Of a stretch of 64,000 nt of DNA, positions 17,162-26,410 are shown piece by piece. The number at the start of each line of letters is the position of its first letter. Positions within the stretch are counted from its first letter, which is position 1. This DNA is from Sinosporangium siamense (lineage in GTDB: Bacteria > Actinomycetota > Actinomycetes > Streptosporangiales > Streptosporangiaceae), in the NCBI RefSeq assembly GCF_016863435.1, contig NZ_BOOW01000049.1, positions 1-64,000 of the forward strand. The letters run 5' to 3'. Position numbers and translations under genes: made by a program. The notes below the pieces were generated by a model, which was given only the letters and a program-made list of their open reading frames with translations, made no database searches and was not told the origin of the DNA.

Positions 17162-17752
17162 TCACGTCGTCAGGTGGGGTGCCAGCAGGGCGTCGATCTC
17201 CCGGTGGAGGCGCTCCGTCAACGTGCCTTCACGCTCGAGCGCCCAGGTGAGGCCGGCGCCGGCGATGATCGCCTGCACCGAGCCCGTCAGCGCCGCGACG
17301 TCCGTGCCCGTCCGCAGATCGCCGGCCTCCAGCGCTTCGGCGAGCAGCGCCTCGACGGCGCGCCCACGGGTCCGGTGTATGGCGAGGGCGTGCTCGTGCA
17401 GCTCGGGGTCGGACAGGTCGAGGCAGAGGAAGGCCAGGTGATTGGCGAAGGTCTCCGGCGTGGTGATCTCGGCGAAGGACTCCGCCGCCAGCGCCCGGAG
17501 CGCCGCGAGCGGCGAGGCGTGCTCGCCGCGTGTGCGCTGATGCAGGTCCTGGGCGTCCTCCGCCGATCGTGCGGCGAGGGCCAGCAGCAGCCCGCGCTTG
17601 GAGCCGAACCGCTGCATGAGCGTGCCTGGCACCAGCCCGACGGCGTTGGCCACCGACGCCAGCGTGAGCCTGGCCGGGCCCACCCGGCCGATCACCTCGG
17701 CCGCCGCGCGCAGGATCGCCGCGTCGTCGATGCCGCGAGGTCGTCCCGCCAT
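17162..17752 (-). CDS. TetR-family repressor
   Basis: A 196-aa TetR protein; HTH at residues about 10-50 (AILRAAAEVIGRVGPARLTLASVANAVGLVPGTLMQRFGSK), then a helical domain. The ATG 17750-17752 begins MAGRPRGIDDA; upstream in-frame codons are disregarded because they would run through the operator. The SDR gene follows in the same direction, and a perfect 9-bp inverted repeat lies 25 bp upstream of the start. Confidence 0.88.
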   Translation of the reverse strand: MAGRPRGIDDAAILRAAAEVIGRVGPARLTLASVANAVGLVPGTLMQRFGSKRGLLLALAARSAEDAQDLHQRTRGEHASPLAALRALAAESFAEITTPETFANHLAFLCLDLSDPELHEHALAIHRTRGRAVEALLAEALEAGDLRTGTDVAALTGSVQAIIAGAGLTWALEREGTLTERLHREIDALLAPHLTT

Positions 17753-17776
17753 CACCGCACTCCTCTCCTGTCGGCC

Positions 17777-17798
17777 AATAAATGACTGTTCATTTATT
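17777..17798. promoter_or_regulatory. Palindromic operator of the TetR-SDR unit
   Basis: AATAAATGA (17777-17785), spacer CTGT, TCATTTATT (17790-17798): a perfect inverted repeat, AT-rich in a GC-rich background, just upstream of the TetR start. Classical TetR autoregulation site. Confidence 0.65.
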
Positions 17799-18096
17799 AA
17801 ATCGCGCAGCCAGTGGAGGCGCAAGTCGCCCGGCTCCGGGCCGAAGGAGGAGACGCAGGTCATGCGCCCGCCCTTCGAGCCACCGGGGGAGACCCGGGCC
17901 GGCCGCTCGCCCTCCGGGGGGAGTGATCTCTCCTTCGACGGGACAGTCACCTCTCCTTCAACGGGAGGATGTGGCTTCGCCGTACGCGTGATGCCATACA
18001 GAGAAAGATCCGGCCAGGCTTCGAAACACATCGGCTAAGCGGCGAAGGCGGTCCTCCAGGAGGGCCGCCGCCGCGTTCTCAAAGGGCGGTCTGTAC

Positions 18097-19245
18097 GTGA
18101 CATCGGTGGTCGCGCCACCCGTGCGGCGCATTCACGAGGTCGACGCCGTTCGCGGCTTCGCCCTCGCCGGGATCCTCATCGCCAACATCGGCCTGTTCGC
18201 CGATCCGCGGATCTTCAGCGCTCCGGCCGCAGGGGCCGACGGAGTGGTGGGCTTCGTCGTCAACACGTTAGTCCTGTCGAAGTTCTACGTCCTCTTCTCC
18301 TTCCTCTTCGGCTATTCCTTCACCCTGCAGATGCGCTCCGCCGAACAGGCCGGGGCCGGCGTCGTGGGCCGCATATTGCGGCGGTCCCTCGGGCTCTTCC
18401 TCATCGGCCTGGTGCACGGCCTCCTGCTGTGGCCGGGGGAGATCCTCACTCTCTACGCCGCGCTCGGACTCATCCTGCTCACGATGCGCAACGTCAAACC
18501 CAGAACGGCGGTCATCACCGCGCTGGTGATCCTCGGCGTCGTCGCGCTCCTCTACGCCACCTTCGCCGTTCTGGCAACGTTGAGCCCGGAGCCCATCACC
18601 GCGTCGACACCCCTGACGGAGGCCGAGGGCGCGCGGATCATGGCCGAGATCAGAGGCGGTCCGCTCGAGGTGCTGGGCGTCAACGTGCAGCACTATCTGC
18701 AGACCGTGCCCCTTATCTGGTTCGCCCAGGGCCCGACCGCGATGGCGATGTTCCTCCTGGGGCTGGTCGCGGGCAAGTCGCGCCTGTTCGAGCGGCTCGA
18801 CGAGTGGCCGGGCCGCCTGTCCGCCGTCCAGTGGATCGGCTTCGGCGTCGGCCTGCCCGCCGCCGTCCTCTACGCCTATCTCGCGGGGGACCAGAGCACC
18901 GGCTTCTTCGCCGCCATAGCCCTGACCACGCTGACCTCGCCCCTGCTGTCGGCCGCCTACGTGGTCACGCTGCTCCGCGCCGGGCGCCGTTTCCCCGCCG
19001 TGCACTCGGCGCTGGCTCCGGCGGGCCGGGTCGCCGCCTCCAACTACATCGGCCAGTCGGTGCTCTGCTGCCTCGTCTTCACGGGGTACGGCCTGGCCCT
19101 GGCCGGCCGGATCCCCCCACTCGGCGTGATGGGCGTCGCCGTGGTGATCTACCTCGTGCTGGTCGCGCTAAGTGCGTGGTGGCTGCGCAAGCACCGCTAC
19201 GGGCCGGTTGAATACGTGATGCGGCGTTTCACCAACTGGCGCTGA
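18097..19245 (+). CDS. DUF418-family membrane protein
   Basis: A 382-aa polytopic protein. The N-terminus RIHEVDAVRGFALAGILIANI is the DUF418/YeiB signature, and a C-terminal DUF418 block (GRVAASNYIGQSVLCCLVF ... YGPVEYVMR) closes it; about ten hydrophobic segments lie between. Function of the family is unsettled, possibly transport or membrane acyl transfer. The start is GTG 18097. The 344 bp before it hold only the TetR operator and a short repeat of CTCCTTC(G/A)ACGGGA. Confidence 0.85.
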   Translation: MTSVVAPPVRRIHEVDAVRGFALAGILIANIGLFADPRIFSAPAAGADGVVGFVVNTLVLSKFYVLFSFLFGYSFTLQMRSAEQAGAGVVGRILRRSLGLFLIGLVHGLLLWPGEILTLYAALGLILLTMRNVKPRTAVITALVILGVVALLYATFAVLATLSPEPITASTPLTEAEGARIMAEIRGGPLEVLGVNVQHYLQTVPLIWFAQGPTAMAMFLLGLVAGKSRLFERLDEWPGRLSAVQWIGFGVGLPAAVLYAYLAGDQSTGFFAAIALTTLTSPLLSAAYVVTLLRAGRRFPAVHSALAPAGRVAASNYIGQSVLCCLVFTGYGLALAGRIPPLGVMGVAVVIYLVLVALSAWWLRKHRYGPVEYVMRRFTNWR

Positions 19246-19246
19246 A

Positions 19247-19380
19247 CCTCAAGCGGGCTTCGCCGTACTCCCGGCGGCGGCCACGACCGCGGCGACCGGT
19301 TGAACCTCAGGCTGGCTTCGCCGTACTCGCGGCGGGGGCCCGGTGCCGGCCGGCGGCGGCCACGATCGCGGCGACCGACG
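19247..19380. repeat. Duplicated 3' tail of the beta-helix gene
   Basis: GCTTCGCCGTACTC and the following GGCGGCGGCCACGA(C/T)CGCGGCGACCG occur twice, at about 19258-19302 and 19314-19377. Both copies encode a tail ending in STAKPA and a stop on the minus strand, so the gene end has been duplicated in part, with a 19-bp insert in the inner copy. Confidence 0.5.
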
Positions 19381-21022
19381 GGTCGGTGCCGAACGCCTCC
19401 TCCGGCAGGGTCGTGTTGCCGGACAGGACGACGCCCTCGGGGGCCTCCCCGGGGTCGGCGTCCCAGAAGTTGCCGACGAACTCGACGTTCTCCATCGGCG
19501 GTGACACATGCAGCACCACCGGGTTATCGGCGCGGTGCACGACGTTGCCCTCGACGGTCAGGAACGCGGTGCCATAGTCGGTGTAGAGGCCGTAGTTGTA
19601 GGGCGTGACGGTGTCGCGCACGACATTGCCGCGCACCAGGCCGCCGCTGCCCTGGGAGTCGCCCTGGCTGCCGGAGACGTAGATGCCGCCGCCGTCGGCG
19701 AGCACCTGCATGGTGTCGTGCACCAGATTGTGCAGCACGCGGGTGCCGCGCCCCGCGTAGGCCACGATGCCCGCATGCGGCACATCGTGCACCTCGTTGT
19801 GCTCGACGACCGCGCCCTCGGTGCCGCTCAGCAGGACGGCGGGGGAGCCGCTGTAGTCGCGGCCGATGTGGTGGATGTGGTTGTCCACCAGCCGGTGTCC
19901 GCGGGCTCCCTCGTCCACGACGACCCCGCCCCCCGCCACCTCGTCGACGGTGCAGTCGCGCACCACGTTGTCCACGCCGCCGCCGCGGAACTCCAGCGCG
20001 ACCCCGCCCATCCGGGTGAACCGGCAGTGCTCCAAGGTGATCTGTGAACAGTTCTCGAAGACCACGTTGCCGGGCATGGCGGCGCTGTCTTCGCCGGGTA
20101 CGGTGACCCGCCCCTGGCCGTCGGCGAAGACGACGTCCTGGAGGGCGCCGCCGTCGTAGTAGCCGTTGCCGTGGTAGTGCAGAAACCCCTCGGGCGTGCT
20201 CGGCCGCAGCCAGGTCGCCTCGGCGAAGGTGACGCCGCGGAAGGCGACGTCCCGCACGTCGCGGGCGTGCAGCAGGGTCTCAAGCACCGGGGCCACGACG
20301 TCGCCGAGGTCCTCGCCGGGCAGCGGCAGATAGTGCAGGACGCCGCCGCTCAACGCGAAGGTGCCCTCGGTGAGGAAGGCCGAACTGTTCTCCGCGGAGG
20401 TGGGCGAGTCGGCGCCGTTGCTCTCCCCGGCCTCGGGGTCGTCCCAGGTGATGTGGGCCCGGTAGAGCCGTGCCGCCCAGCCGAAGGCGGGCTGCGCCAT
20501 GGTGATCGTGGCCGACCCGCCGTCCGAGGTGATGCGCTCCACCTGGACGCGCGCCTCGGACCAGGGGTAGACGCCGCGGTAGACGAACTCCACCCCTTCG
20601 CCCCAGGCTCCCGGCGCGGGGTCGCCGGTGACGTAGCCCGTCTCTGTCCTCGTGAGGGCGAGGTCGAGGGGGATGGAGGCGCGTACGGCACGGCGGCCGG
20701 AGACGTAGAGCTGCCGGGTGGCCAGGCCGGGCACCTCGGCGCGGTGCACACCGTCCTCGCCCCTTTGCCAGCCGGTGACCCTCCGTCCGCCGCTGACGAC
20801 GACGTCCTCCTGGGCGGCTGTGCCGTACCCGTGGGCCTCGAAGACGATGCCGGAGTCGGCGGCGGACAGCAGGAGCGGCGCGGTGAGGCGGTGCACACCG
20901 CCCCTGAGCGTGATCACGCTGCCGGGCCCGGCTGCCGCGCGGGCCCGGTCCAGCGTGGCGAACGGCTGCTCGATCGTGCCCGGTGCGGCGTCGTCGCCCG
21001 CCGGATCGACGTAGAACCTCAA
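19307..21022 (-). CDS. Right-handed parallel beta-helix repeat protein
   Basis: A 571-aa protein starting LRFYVDPAGDD and GTIEQPFATLDRA, the DUF1565-like entry seen in pectate-lyase-fold proteins, then about ten rungs with N-x-[IV]-x-[DG] patterns (NVVFENCSQITLEHC, NVVRDCTVDEV, RLVDNHIHHIG, VVEHNEVHDV, RVLHNLVHDT). It is probably a polysaccharide-active enzyme or binder. No signal peptide is seen from this start. I choose TTG 21022 because GGAGG lies five bases upstream; longer frames run across the operator. Expression is probably controlled by the divergent TetR gene. Confidence 0.78.
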   Translation of the reverse strand: MRFYVDPAGDDAAPGTIEQPFATLDRARAAAGPGSVITLRGGVHRLTAPLLLSAADSGIVFEAHGYGTAAQEDVVVSGGRRVTGWQRGEDGVHRAEVPGLATRQLYVSGRRAVRASIPLDLALTRTETGYVTGDPAPGAWGEGVEFVYRGVYPWSEARVQVERITSDGGSATITMAQPAFGWAARLYRAHITWDDPEAGESNGADSPTSAENSSAFLTEGTFALSGGVLHYLPLPGEDLGDVVAPVLETLLHARDVRDVAFRGVTFAEATWLRPSTPEGFLHYHGNGYYDGGALQDVVFADGQGRVTVPGEDSAAMPGNVVFENCSQITLEHCRFTRMGGVALEFRGGGVDNVVRDCTVDEVAGGGVVVDEGARGHRLVDNHIHHIGRDYSGSPAVLLSGTEGAVVEHNEVHDVPHAGIVAYAGRGTRVLHNLVHDTMQVLADGGGIYVSGSQGDSQGSGGLVRGNVVRDTVTPYNYGLYTDYGTAFLTVEGNVVHRADNPVVLHVSPPMENVEFVGNFWDADPGEAPEGVVLSGNTTLPEEAFGTDPSVAAIVAAAGRHRAPAASTAKPA

Positions 21023-21041
21023 GATTGCCTCCGCTTGTTTA

Positions 21042-21065
21042 TGGCGTACACATAGTTGTACACCA
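21042..21065. promoter_or_regulatory. Operator between beta-helix gene and TetR gene
   Basis: TGGCGTACA (21042-21050), six-base spacer, TGTACACCA (21057-21065): inverted arms matching at eight of nine positions. It sits in the divergent intergenic region, in the position expected for repressor control of both genes. Confidence 0.6.
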
Positions 21066-21134
21066 TATGCGGGGTTATGTGCGTTGACGTGCTGAGGTGT
21101 GATGAAATGTGTGATGAAAAGAGGAGGGGTGGGG

Positions 21135-21962
21135 ATGGCGGATCCGGAGCGCAGCACCGAGTTGCTGTGGGGGGCCAAGGGCAGGCGCGGCCTCAACACG
21201 CAGCGCATCGTGCGCGCCGCGATCGAGGTCGCCGCCGCCGAGGGCCTGGAGGCGGTCTCGATGCGCCGGGTCGCCGAGCGGCTCGGCTTCACCACCATGT
21301 CGCTCTACCGGCATGTGCCGGGCAAGGCCGAGCTGATCGACCTTATGCGCGACGAGGTCATGGGGGAGGCGGCGCCCGGCGACGGCGGCCCCGGTCGAGA
21401 GACGGGGTGGCGCGGGGAGATCGCCTCCTGGGCGCGGGCGTCGCTGGCGCTCTACCGGCGGCACCCGTGGCTGACCGAGTCGCCGGGCACGAGGAGCGTT
21501 CCGGGGCCCAACGCGGTGGCGGGCTTCGACTGGGCGCTCGGCGTCGTGTCGCGGACCGGGCTACCACCGGCGCAGGTCGTGGCGGTCGTCACCTTCGTCG
21601 GCGGGTTCGTGGAGAGCGCCGCACGGCGGATCGTGGAGACCGAGCGCATGGAGCGGCTCACGGGTGTCGGCGAGGAGGAGTGGTGGGGCGCCAGGGGGTC
21701 GCTGTTCGACCGGTTGAGGGACGACTATCCGGCGTTGGAGCGGGTCTATCGGGAGGGGGCGTATGACGAGCCCCTTGACCCGTTTGAGTTCGGGCTGGAG
21801 CGGGTGCTTGACAGCATTGAGGTGCTGGTGCGTGATGAAAGGCGTGACGAAAGTCGCTGTCAGGTGTGCGGGAACCCTGTGGAGACCCCTGCGAAGGGGC
21901 GCCCGAGGAGTTACTGCTCCCGCGCCTGCCAGCAGCGTGCCTACCGGATGCGGAGGGGGTGA
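21135..21962 (+). CDS. TetR-family regulator with C-terminal Cys-rich knuckle
   Basis: A 275-aa protein. N-terminal HTH (IVRAAIEVAAAEGLEAVSMRRVAERLGFTTMSLYRHVPGK) and a TetR_C-type ligand domain, then a short tail with CQVCGNPV and YCSRACQQRAYR. The four cysteines form a likely zinc knuckle that occurs at the end of a subset of actinobacterial TetR proteins. The start ATG 21135 follows GAGGAGGGG; a GTG six bases earlier is possible. Divergent from the beta-helix gene with a palindrome between them. Confidence 0.83.
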   Translation: MADPERSTELLWGAKGRRGLNTQRIVRAAIEVAAAEGLEAVSMRRVAERLGFTTMSLYRHVPGKAELIDLMRDEVMGEAAPGDGGPGRETGWRGEIASWARASLALYRRHPWLTESPGTRSVPGPNAVAGFDWALGVVSRTGLPPAQVVAVVTFVGGFVESAARRIVETERMERLTGVGEEEWWGARGSLFDRLRDDYPALERVYREGAYDEPLDPFEFGLERVLDSIEVLVRDERRDESRCQVCGNPVETPAKGRPRSYCSRACQQRAYRMRRG

Positions 21963-22038
21963 CGGCCTCAGGCTTCGTGCCGGGGTTGGCCGCCGTGGGT
22001 GCGCCGAGGCCTGTTTAATCACCACATAGCATGACCCA

Positions 22039-22908
22039 ATGGGCATTTCCCGGCTCTCCACAGAAGCGCGGCAGCGGCGCAGTTCCGAGATGCGCGCATT
22101 CCTCCGGTCGCGGCGGGCCCGGGTGATGCCCGCCGACGTGGGCATGCCGGCAGGCGAGGGCCGCCGTACCCCCGGGCTGCGGCGGGAGGAAGTGGCGGTG
22201 CTCGCCGGCGTAGGAGTGTCCTGGTACACCTGGCTCGAGCAGGGACGCGACATCAACGTCTCCGCCGACGTCCTGGACGCCATCGCCAGGGTGCTGCGCC
22301 TCGAGCCCGCGGAGCGCGAGCACCTCTACCTCCTCGCCGGCCTCAACCCGCCGCAGGCGGCGCCGTCCGAAAGACAGGTCCCCGATGCCGTGCGGCGACT
22401 GCTGGAGGGCTGGCTGCCGCGGCCCGCGTACGTCATCGACCGGCACTGGAACGTCCTCGCGCTCAACCGTGCGGCGGAGATCGTGTTCCAGTGCAACGAG
22501 CACGACCACAACTGCCTGGTCAGCTTCTTCACCAACGCCCGCTACCGTGCGGCGGTCGTGAACTGGCACGACGCGGCCCGAGCGATGATCGGCCTGTTCC
22601 GGGCGGACGCCGCCCGCTACCCCGACGACCCCGAATTCGGCCGCCTGGCCGCGGACATGTGCGCCGCGAGCCCCGCCTTCGCCGAAATCTGGGCGGAACT
22701 CCCCGTGGGCGGCCCCACTCACGGCACCAAGGCCCTGGAGATCCCCGGCCTGGGAACGCTGACCTTCGAGGCCACCACCCTCCCGCTGCCCGAACTGCCC
22801 GGCCACCGCCTATCGCTGCACACCCCAGCACCCGGGACGGGTACGGAGGCCCTGCTGGAACGCTTGGTGGTGGTATCAGACCCAGGCTCAGCCAACACTG
22901 CCGCGTAA
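22039..22908 (+). CDS. XRE/MmyB-type transcriptional regulator
   Basis: A 289-aa regulator. HTH block [31 protein letters not shown] (residues about 45-80) and a C-terminal MmyB-like ligand-binding domain with [20 protein letters not shown] and the late [16 protein letters not shown]. MmyB-like domains bind fatty-acid-like ligands in the studied case. The SDR gene follows 26 bp later on the same strand, a pairing seen often for this regulator type; the SDR is the likely target. Confidence 0.9.
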   Translation: MGISRLSTEARQRRSSEMRAFLRSRRARVMPADVGMPAGEGRRTPGLRREEVAVLAGVGVSWYTWLEQGRDINVSADVLDAIARVLRLEPAEREHLYLLAGLNPPQAAPSERQVPDAVRRLLEGWLPRPAYVIDRHWNVLALNRAAEIVFQCNEHDHNCLVSFFTNARYRAAVVNWHDAARAMIGLFRADAARYPDDPEFGRLAADMCAASPAFAEIWAELPVGGPTHGTKALEIPGLGTLTFEATTLPLPELPGHRLSLHTPAPGTGTEALLERLVVVSDPGSANTAA

Positions 22909-22934
22909 ACTCGCACCGCTCGAGGATCGTCGGC

Positions 22935-23687
22935 ATGAAGCGATTCACGAACAAGACAGTTTTGATCACCGGCGGCACCAGCGGCATCGGCTTCGCGACC
23001 GCCCGCAGACTCCTGGACGAGGGCGCATACGTCGTCATCACCGGCCGCGACCAGGCCCGCCTCGACACCGCAGCAGACCGCCTGGACTCCGAGCGGACCC
23101 TGCCCGTCCGCGCGGACGTCAGCGTCGACGCCGACCTCGATCTCCTCATGCGGCGCATCGAGACCTGGTGCGGTTCTCTCGACGTGGTCTTCGCCAACGC
23201 CGGAATCGCGGACTTCAGGCCAGAGTTCACCCCGGAGGACTTCGACCACACCGTCGGAATCAACTTCAAGGGAGTATTCTTCACGATCCAAAAGGCACTG
23301 CTGCTGATGGGCGACGGAGGCGCCGTCGTCATCAACGCATCCTGGACCCTGCACCGCGGCCTTCCTGTGGCCTCGATCTACGCCGCGAGCAAGGCCGCCG
23401 TACACAACCTCGCCCGCACCCTCGGCACCGACCTCGCGCCGCGTGGCATCCGCGTCAACTCCGTCAGCCCCGGCTACATCGAGACCGAGATGTACCGCTC
23501 CGCCATCGACCCCGCCGCGGAAACCCGCATCACGGCGGAGGTGCCCCTCGGCACCCTCGGCCACCCAGACGATGTCGCCGCCGCCGTCGCCTTCCTGGCC
23601 TCAGACGACGCGTCGTACATCACCGGCCAGGACCTCGTCATCGACGGCGGCCTGGTGGCAGCGGCGCCTCTCGGCCTGCGCCTTTGA
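22935..23687 (+). CDS. SDR-family oxidoreductase
   Basis: A 250-aa classical [11 protein letters not shown] cofactor loop, NAGIAD, catalytic region SWTLH then [15 protein letters not shown] (Y-x3-K), PGYIETEM and a C-terminal [10 protein letters not shown]. Probably NADPH-dependent (ITGRDQARL after strand 2). Substrate unknown. Probably co-transcribed with the MmyB-type regulator. Confidence 0.92.
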   Translation: MKRFTNKTVLITGGTSGIGFATARRLLDEGAYVVITGRDQARLDTAADRLDSERTLPVRADVSVDADLDLLMRRIETWCGSLDVVFANAGIADFRPEFTPEDFDHTVGINFKGVFFTIQKALLLMGDGGAVVINASWTLHRGLPVASIYAASKAAVHNLARTLGTDLAPRGIRVNSVSPGYIETEMYRSAIDPAAETRITAEVPLGTLGHPDDVAAAVAFLASDDASYITGQDLVIDGGLVAAAPLGLRL

Positions 23688-23726
23688 CCGCCACGCCCTC
23701 ATCGGGGCCACGTCTACCATCATTGC

Positions 23727-24266
23727 GTGGATGATCAGAGCCGTGACCGCGGAGTGTTACTGACCACGCGACTGTCGCTGCGGCGCCCGGCACCAGAGGA
23801 CATCGACGCGATTTTCAGCATCCACCGCGACACCGCCACCTGCCTGCAGAATCCCTCCGACGCTCTGTCCCGGCGTCAAGAGGCCCTGGAACTCTTCCAG
23901 CGCTGGCACGATCACTGGCGGCGCTTCGGTTATGGATACTGGGTGGTACGACGTGGCGCTTCGGACTGGCAACTGGGGGTTTGCGGAACCAAGTCCATGG
24001 ACTTGAACGGCATGAGCGTGCTCAACCTCTTCTACCGTTTCGAGGTCTCCTCGTGGGGTCAAGGGTTAGCTGGTGAGGCCGCGACGGTAGTTGTCGGATG
24101 GGTGTCTGAACGTGTTCCCGATCTGCCCATCATCGCTCGCGTCCGGCCGGCCAACATCGCGTCTCAACGCGTGGCCGTACGCGCCGGTCTGGTGCGAGTC
24201 GAACATATCGACACCACCGGGGAGGACGGTTTGGACTGGATCTACGCTACGAACCTGCCTGGCTAA
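23727..24266 (+). CDS. GNAT-family N-acetyltransferase (RimJ/RimL type)
   Basis: A 179-aa acetyltransferase. It begins LTTRLSLRRPAPEDIDAIFSIHRD, typical of RimJ/RimL-like GNATs. The acetyl-CoA loop is the region SSWGQGLAGEAATVVVGWV and the late NIASQRVAVRAGLVRVEH motif is present. Start GTG 23727; another possibility is a later start at LTTRL. Substrate could be a ribosomal protein N-terminus, antibiotic or small amine. Confidence 0.82.
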   Translation: MDDQSRDRGVLLTTRLSLRRPAPEDIDAIFSIHRDTATCLQNPSDALSRRQEALELFQRWHDHWRRFGYGYWVVRRGASDWQLGVCGTKSMDLNGMSVLNLFYRFEVSSWGQGLAGEAATVVVGWVSERVPDLPIIARVRPANIASQRVAVRAGLVRVEHIDTTGEDGLDWIYATNLPG

Positions 24267-25014
24267 GCGGGTCTGCTGACGCGGCAGCCGCGGCCGGCCT
24301 ACTAGCATTACGTGGCATAACGACCTTCGAGCGGCTGACCAGCTAGTTCGCTTGACAGCCCCGGATAAGCTCACGCGCCGCCGTCACGACGAACTGGGCG
24401 GCCCTGTTACTCGTCATAGCAGTTGGGGAGGCCGGGATGCTCTCCCGGGAGGTGCCCACATCCCACCAGTTGAGACACTGCGCCAGGACGGCTATCCGGG
24501 ACCCCCGCTCGATCCGACGGGAGACTCACCCCCATATGTGTGGGGAGGACGAAGGAAGGCCATTTGAGTGCCGTTGTGGATAAAGCCCAGCGTCGGCGAA
24601 CAGCCCAGAGCCAGAACAGCAGCGTGGACTACGCCGTACATGCAGGGCAGGATATGCACGCCCACCACGGACCCCCTGTGTTCGAAGGCCGAGTGCGCCG
24701 GGAATGTCCGGCTCTAGCGGGCCGCGTTATGCCACCGGACGGGGCGTCCGGTCGGCGATGCACACAGCCGACGGCGGGAGATAGGGGCGAGTGGCCTAAT
24801 CACTTTCACAGGCAATGAAATTGTGTAGTTCAGGCCGTAATGTCATGATTTCGGGCAAAATCATCAGACTTGCGACACGATCAGTGAGATCCACACGGAG
24901 CCTAGTTGCGCCTTGTGGCCAGATCGATCTATAGACGCCCAAGGCCAGGTTCGTGATACTGAAACTTGACCACATCAAGCTCATGCCTGACCTCCGAGGG
25001 AGAGTGCCGTCCAC
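24267..25014. other. Gene-poor stretch with one I-E-like CRISPR repeat
   Basis: About 750 bp with no supported gene and lower GC toward the right. The only structure I recognise is the 28-bp repeat-like element at 24523-24550. Short frames here lack ribosome binding sites. Confidence 0.5.
24523..24550 (+). CRISPR. Solitary type I-E-like CRISPR repeat
   Basis: GACTCACCCCCATATGTGTG followed by GGGAGGAC: a 28-nt element with a CCCC/GGGG stem around a short loop, the actinobacterial I-E repeat design. No second copy lies 61 bp away on either side. It resembles the repeats of the eroded array at 26411-26620 and is likely a relic. Confidence 0.4.
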
Positions 25015-25581
25015 GTGATCCCGGCTACCACGCGTCAGCGAGATGGAAAAAGCCGCAAGATTACTGCGCTCCGAATCTCGCCAGGCTCACGGTATGCCAG
25101 GAAAAAGATCCCCAGTCCAACGGATCAAGATGCAATCATAAAAGACTTCAGTCTTGAGCGATACAAATATATCCTGCAGCAAATACACGTCGTCAACGAG
25201 AATGTCTATAAGTTCCTCGCCATATATCAAACCCTTGCCAGCACGCTGGCCACAGCCGGCATCGCGCTCTTCATCGGGTACCGGTCCTGGAACATCACGC
25301 CAACCATTACCAAATCAGCCATCATTGGTATCCTTTCTCTCATTTCGGCGATCGGACTATTTACGGTTCTCCTGATATGCATTGGCGTACTCGCATGGCT
25401 GGACTATCGACGCGAGGAGTGTGAGCTAACCGACAGGATCGTCTATGTCGGCTTCCGCAAGAAGCCCCGACTGGGTAACTTCTTCCGCTGGTATGAGACC
25501 TACATAATCATCTTTATACTGAGCTCGCTTCTATTTATGTGGTGGTATGCATTCTGGCGAATACTGCCTTTTGTTAAATAA
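25015..25581 (+). CDS. Three-TM membrane protein paired with NUDIX hydrolase
   Basis: A 188-aa protein: basic cytoplasmic N-terminus, a helix (RYKYILQQIHVVNENVYKFL), TM1 (ASTLATAGIALFIGY), TM2 (AIIGILSLISAIGLFTVLLI), a charged loop with DYRREECELTDRIVYVGFRKK, and TM3 (YIIIFILSSLLFMWWYAF). Codon use is clearly more AT-rich than the chromosomal genes, a sign of transfer. The NUDIX gene begins nine bases after its stop, so they are an operon. I do not recognise the family. Small TM effectors paired with nucleotide-processing enzymes occur in prokaryotic conflict systems (for example SLATT proteins), which makes a defence role conceivable. The start GTG 25015 is uncertain. Confidence 0.65.
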   Translation: MIPATTRQRDGKSRKITALRISPGSRYARKKIPSPTDQDAIIKDFSLERYKYILQQIHVVNENVYKFLAIYQTLASTLATAGIALFIGYRSWNITPTITKSAIIGILSLISAIGLFTVLLICIGVLAWLDYRREECELTDRIVYVGFRKKPRLGNFFRWYETYIIIFILSSLLFMWWYAFWRILPFVK

Positions 25582-25590
25582 GGGGTAGAG

Positions 25591-26022
25591 GTGACCGGCA
25601 GGCCAGGTTTTGACTATATCGGAGTCGGGGTCGGCGCAGTCGTCTTCGACGCCGAAGGGCGAGTGTTCATGGCGCGACGAGGGCCAACATCACGGAACGA
25701 GAAAGGAGCATGGGACTTCCCGGGAGGAATGGTTGAGTTTGGGGAGCCTCTGGAGCGCGCGATAACGCGAGAAATACGCGAAGAGCATGGCATGCATATC
25801 GAACTTACTTACACATTGGGGACATTTGATCACTTCTTGCCACATCGCGAGCACTGGGTTTCGGTTACCTACTGCGCTAAACACGTGGGCGGCGAGCCGC
25901 AAATTATGGAGCCAAAGAAATGTACGGGCATCGGCTGGTTTGCGCTAGGCGAATTACCTAATCGAATCACGGAGATCAGCAGAAAGAACGTCGAAGAGCT
26001 TATGCGCCAGCAGGCGCGCTAG
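25591..26022 (+). CDS. NUDIX hydrolase
   Basis: A 143-aa NUDIX protein. The Nudix box is complete: GGMVEFGEPLERAITREIRE then EHG, giving G-x5-E-x7-RE-x2-EE-like spacing (REIREEHG). The N-terminus GVGVGAVVFDAEGRVFMARRG and WDFPGG match the MutT/ADP-ribose-pyrophosphatase-like group. It hydrolyses a nucleoside diphosphate linked to another moiety; substrate unknown. GTG 25591 follows AGGGGTAGAG. Base composition matches the upstream membrane-protein gene, not the surrounding chromosome. Confidence 0.88.
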   Translation: MTGRPGFDYIGVGVGAVVFDAEGRVFMARRGPTSRNEKGAWDFPGGMVEFGEPLERAITREIREEHGMHIELTYTLGTFDHFLPHREHWVSVTYCAKHVGGEPQIMEPKKCTGIGWFALGELPNRITEISRKNVEELMRQQAR

Positions 26023-26410
26023 GACAGCGATCCTCAAGCGAACCGGGTTCCGGCGCAACGGTCGGCGGCTATGAGCACCTACCGACTCTTCCGCCAGCAT
26101 CAAGCCAGCCACTTCGGATGTAGCAGCGAACGAGGGACACAGTAGGCAATCGAGTTCGAGTTAGTGGGCGGTGGGCCACTCGGAGAGGACTACGGCCCCG
26201 TTCCAGATCCATAAATTTTAGGGCGCTCCACAGCGCTATATATGCCACGGCCCATATCACTGTCCATGAGTCGATCACGATTGATCGGGCCTCCGCGAAG
26301 CGGACTCGCTGAACGCAGAAGCGTTTCCTCGATGGTCTGTTAGGCAGTCGGAGCAAAATTCTGCGGGTGTCGGGAGCAGTTCCAGCTGTCTGGAAATTTC
26401 GTCCAGTTGC

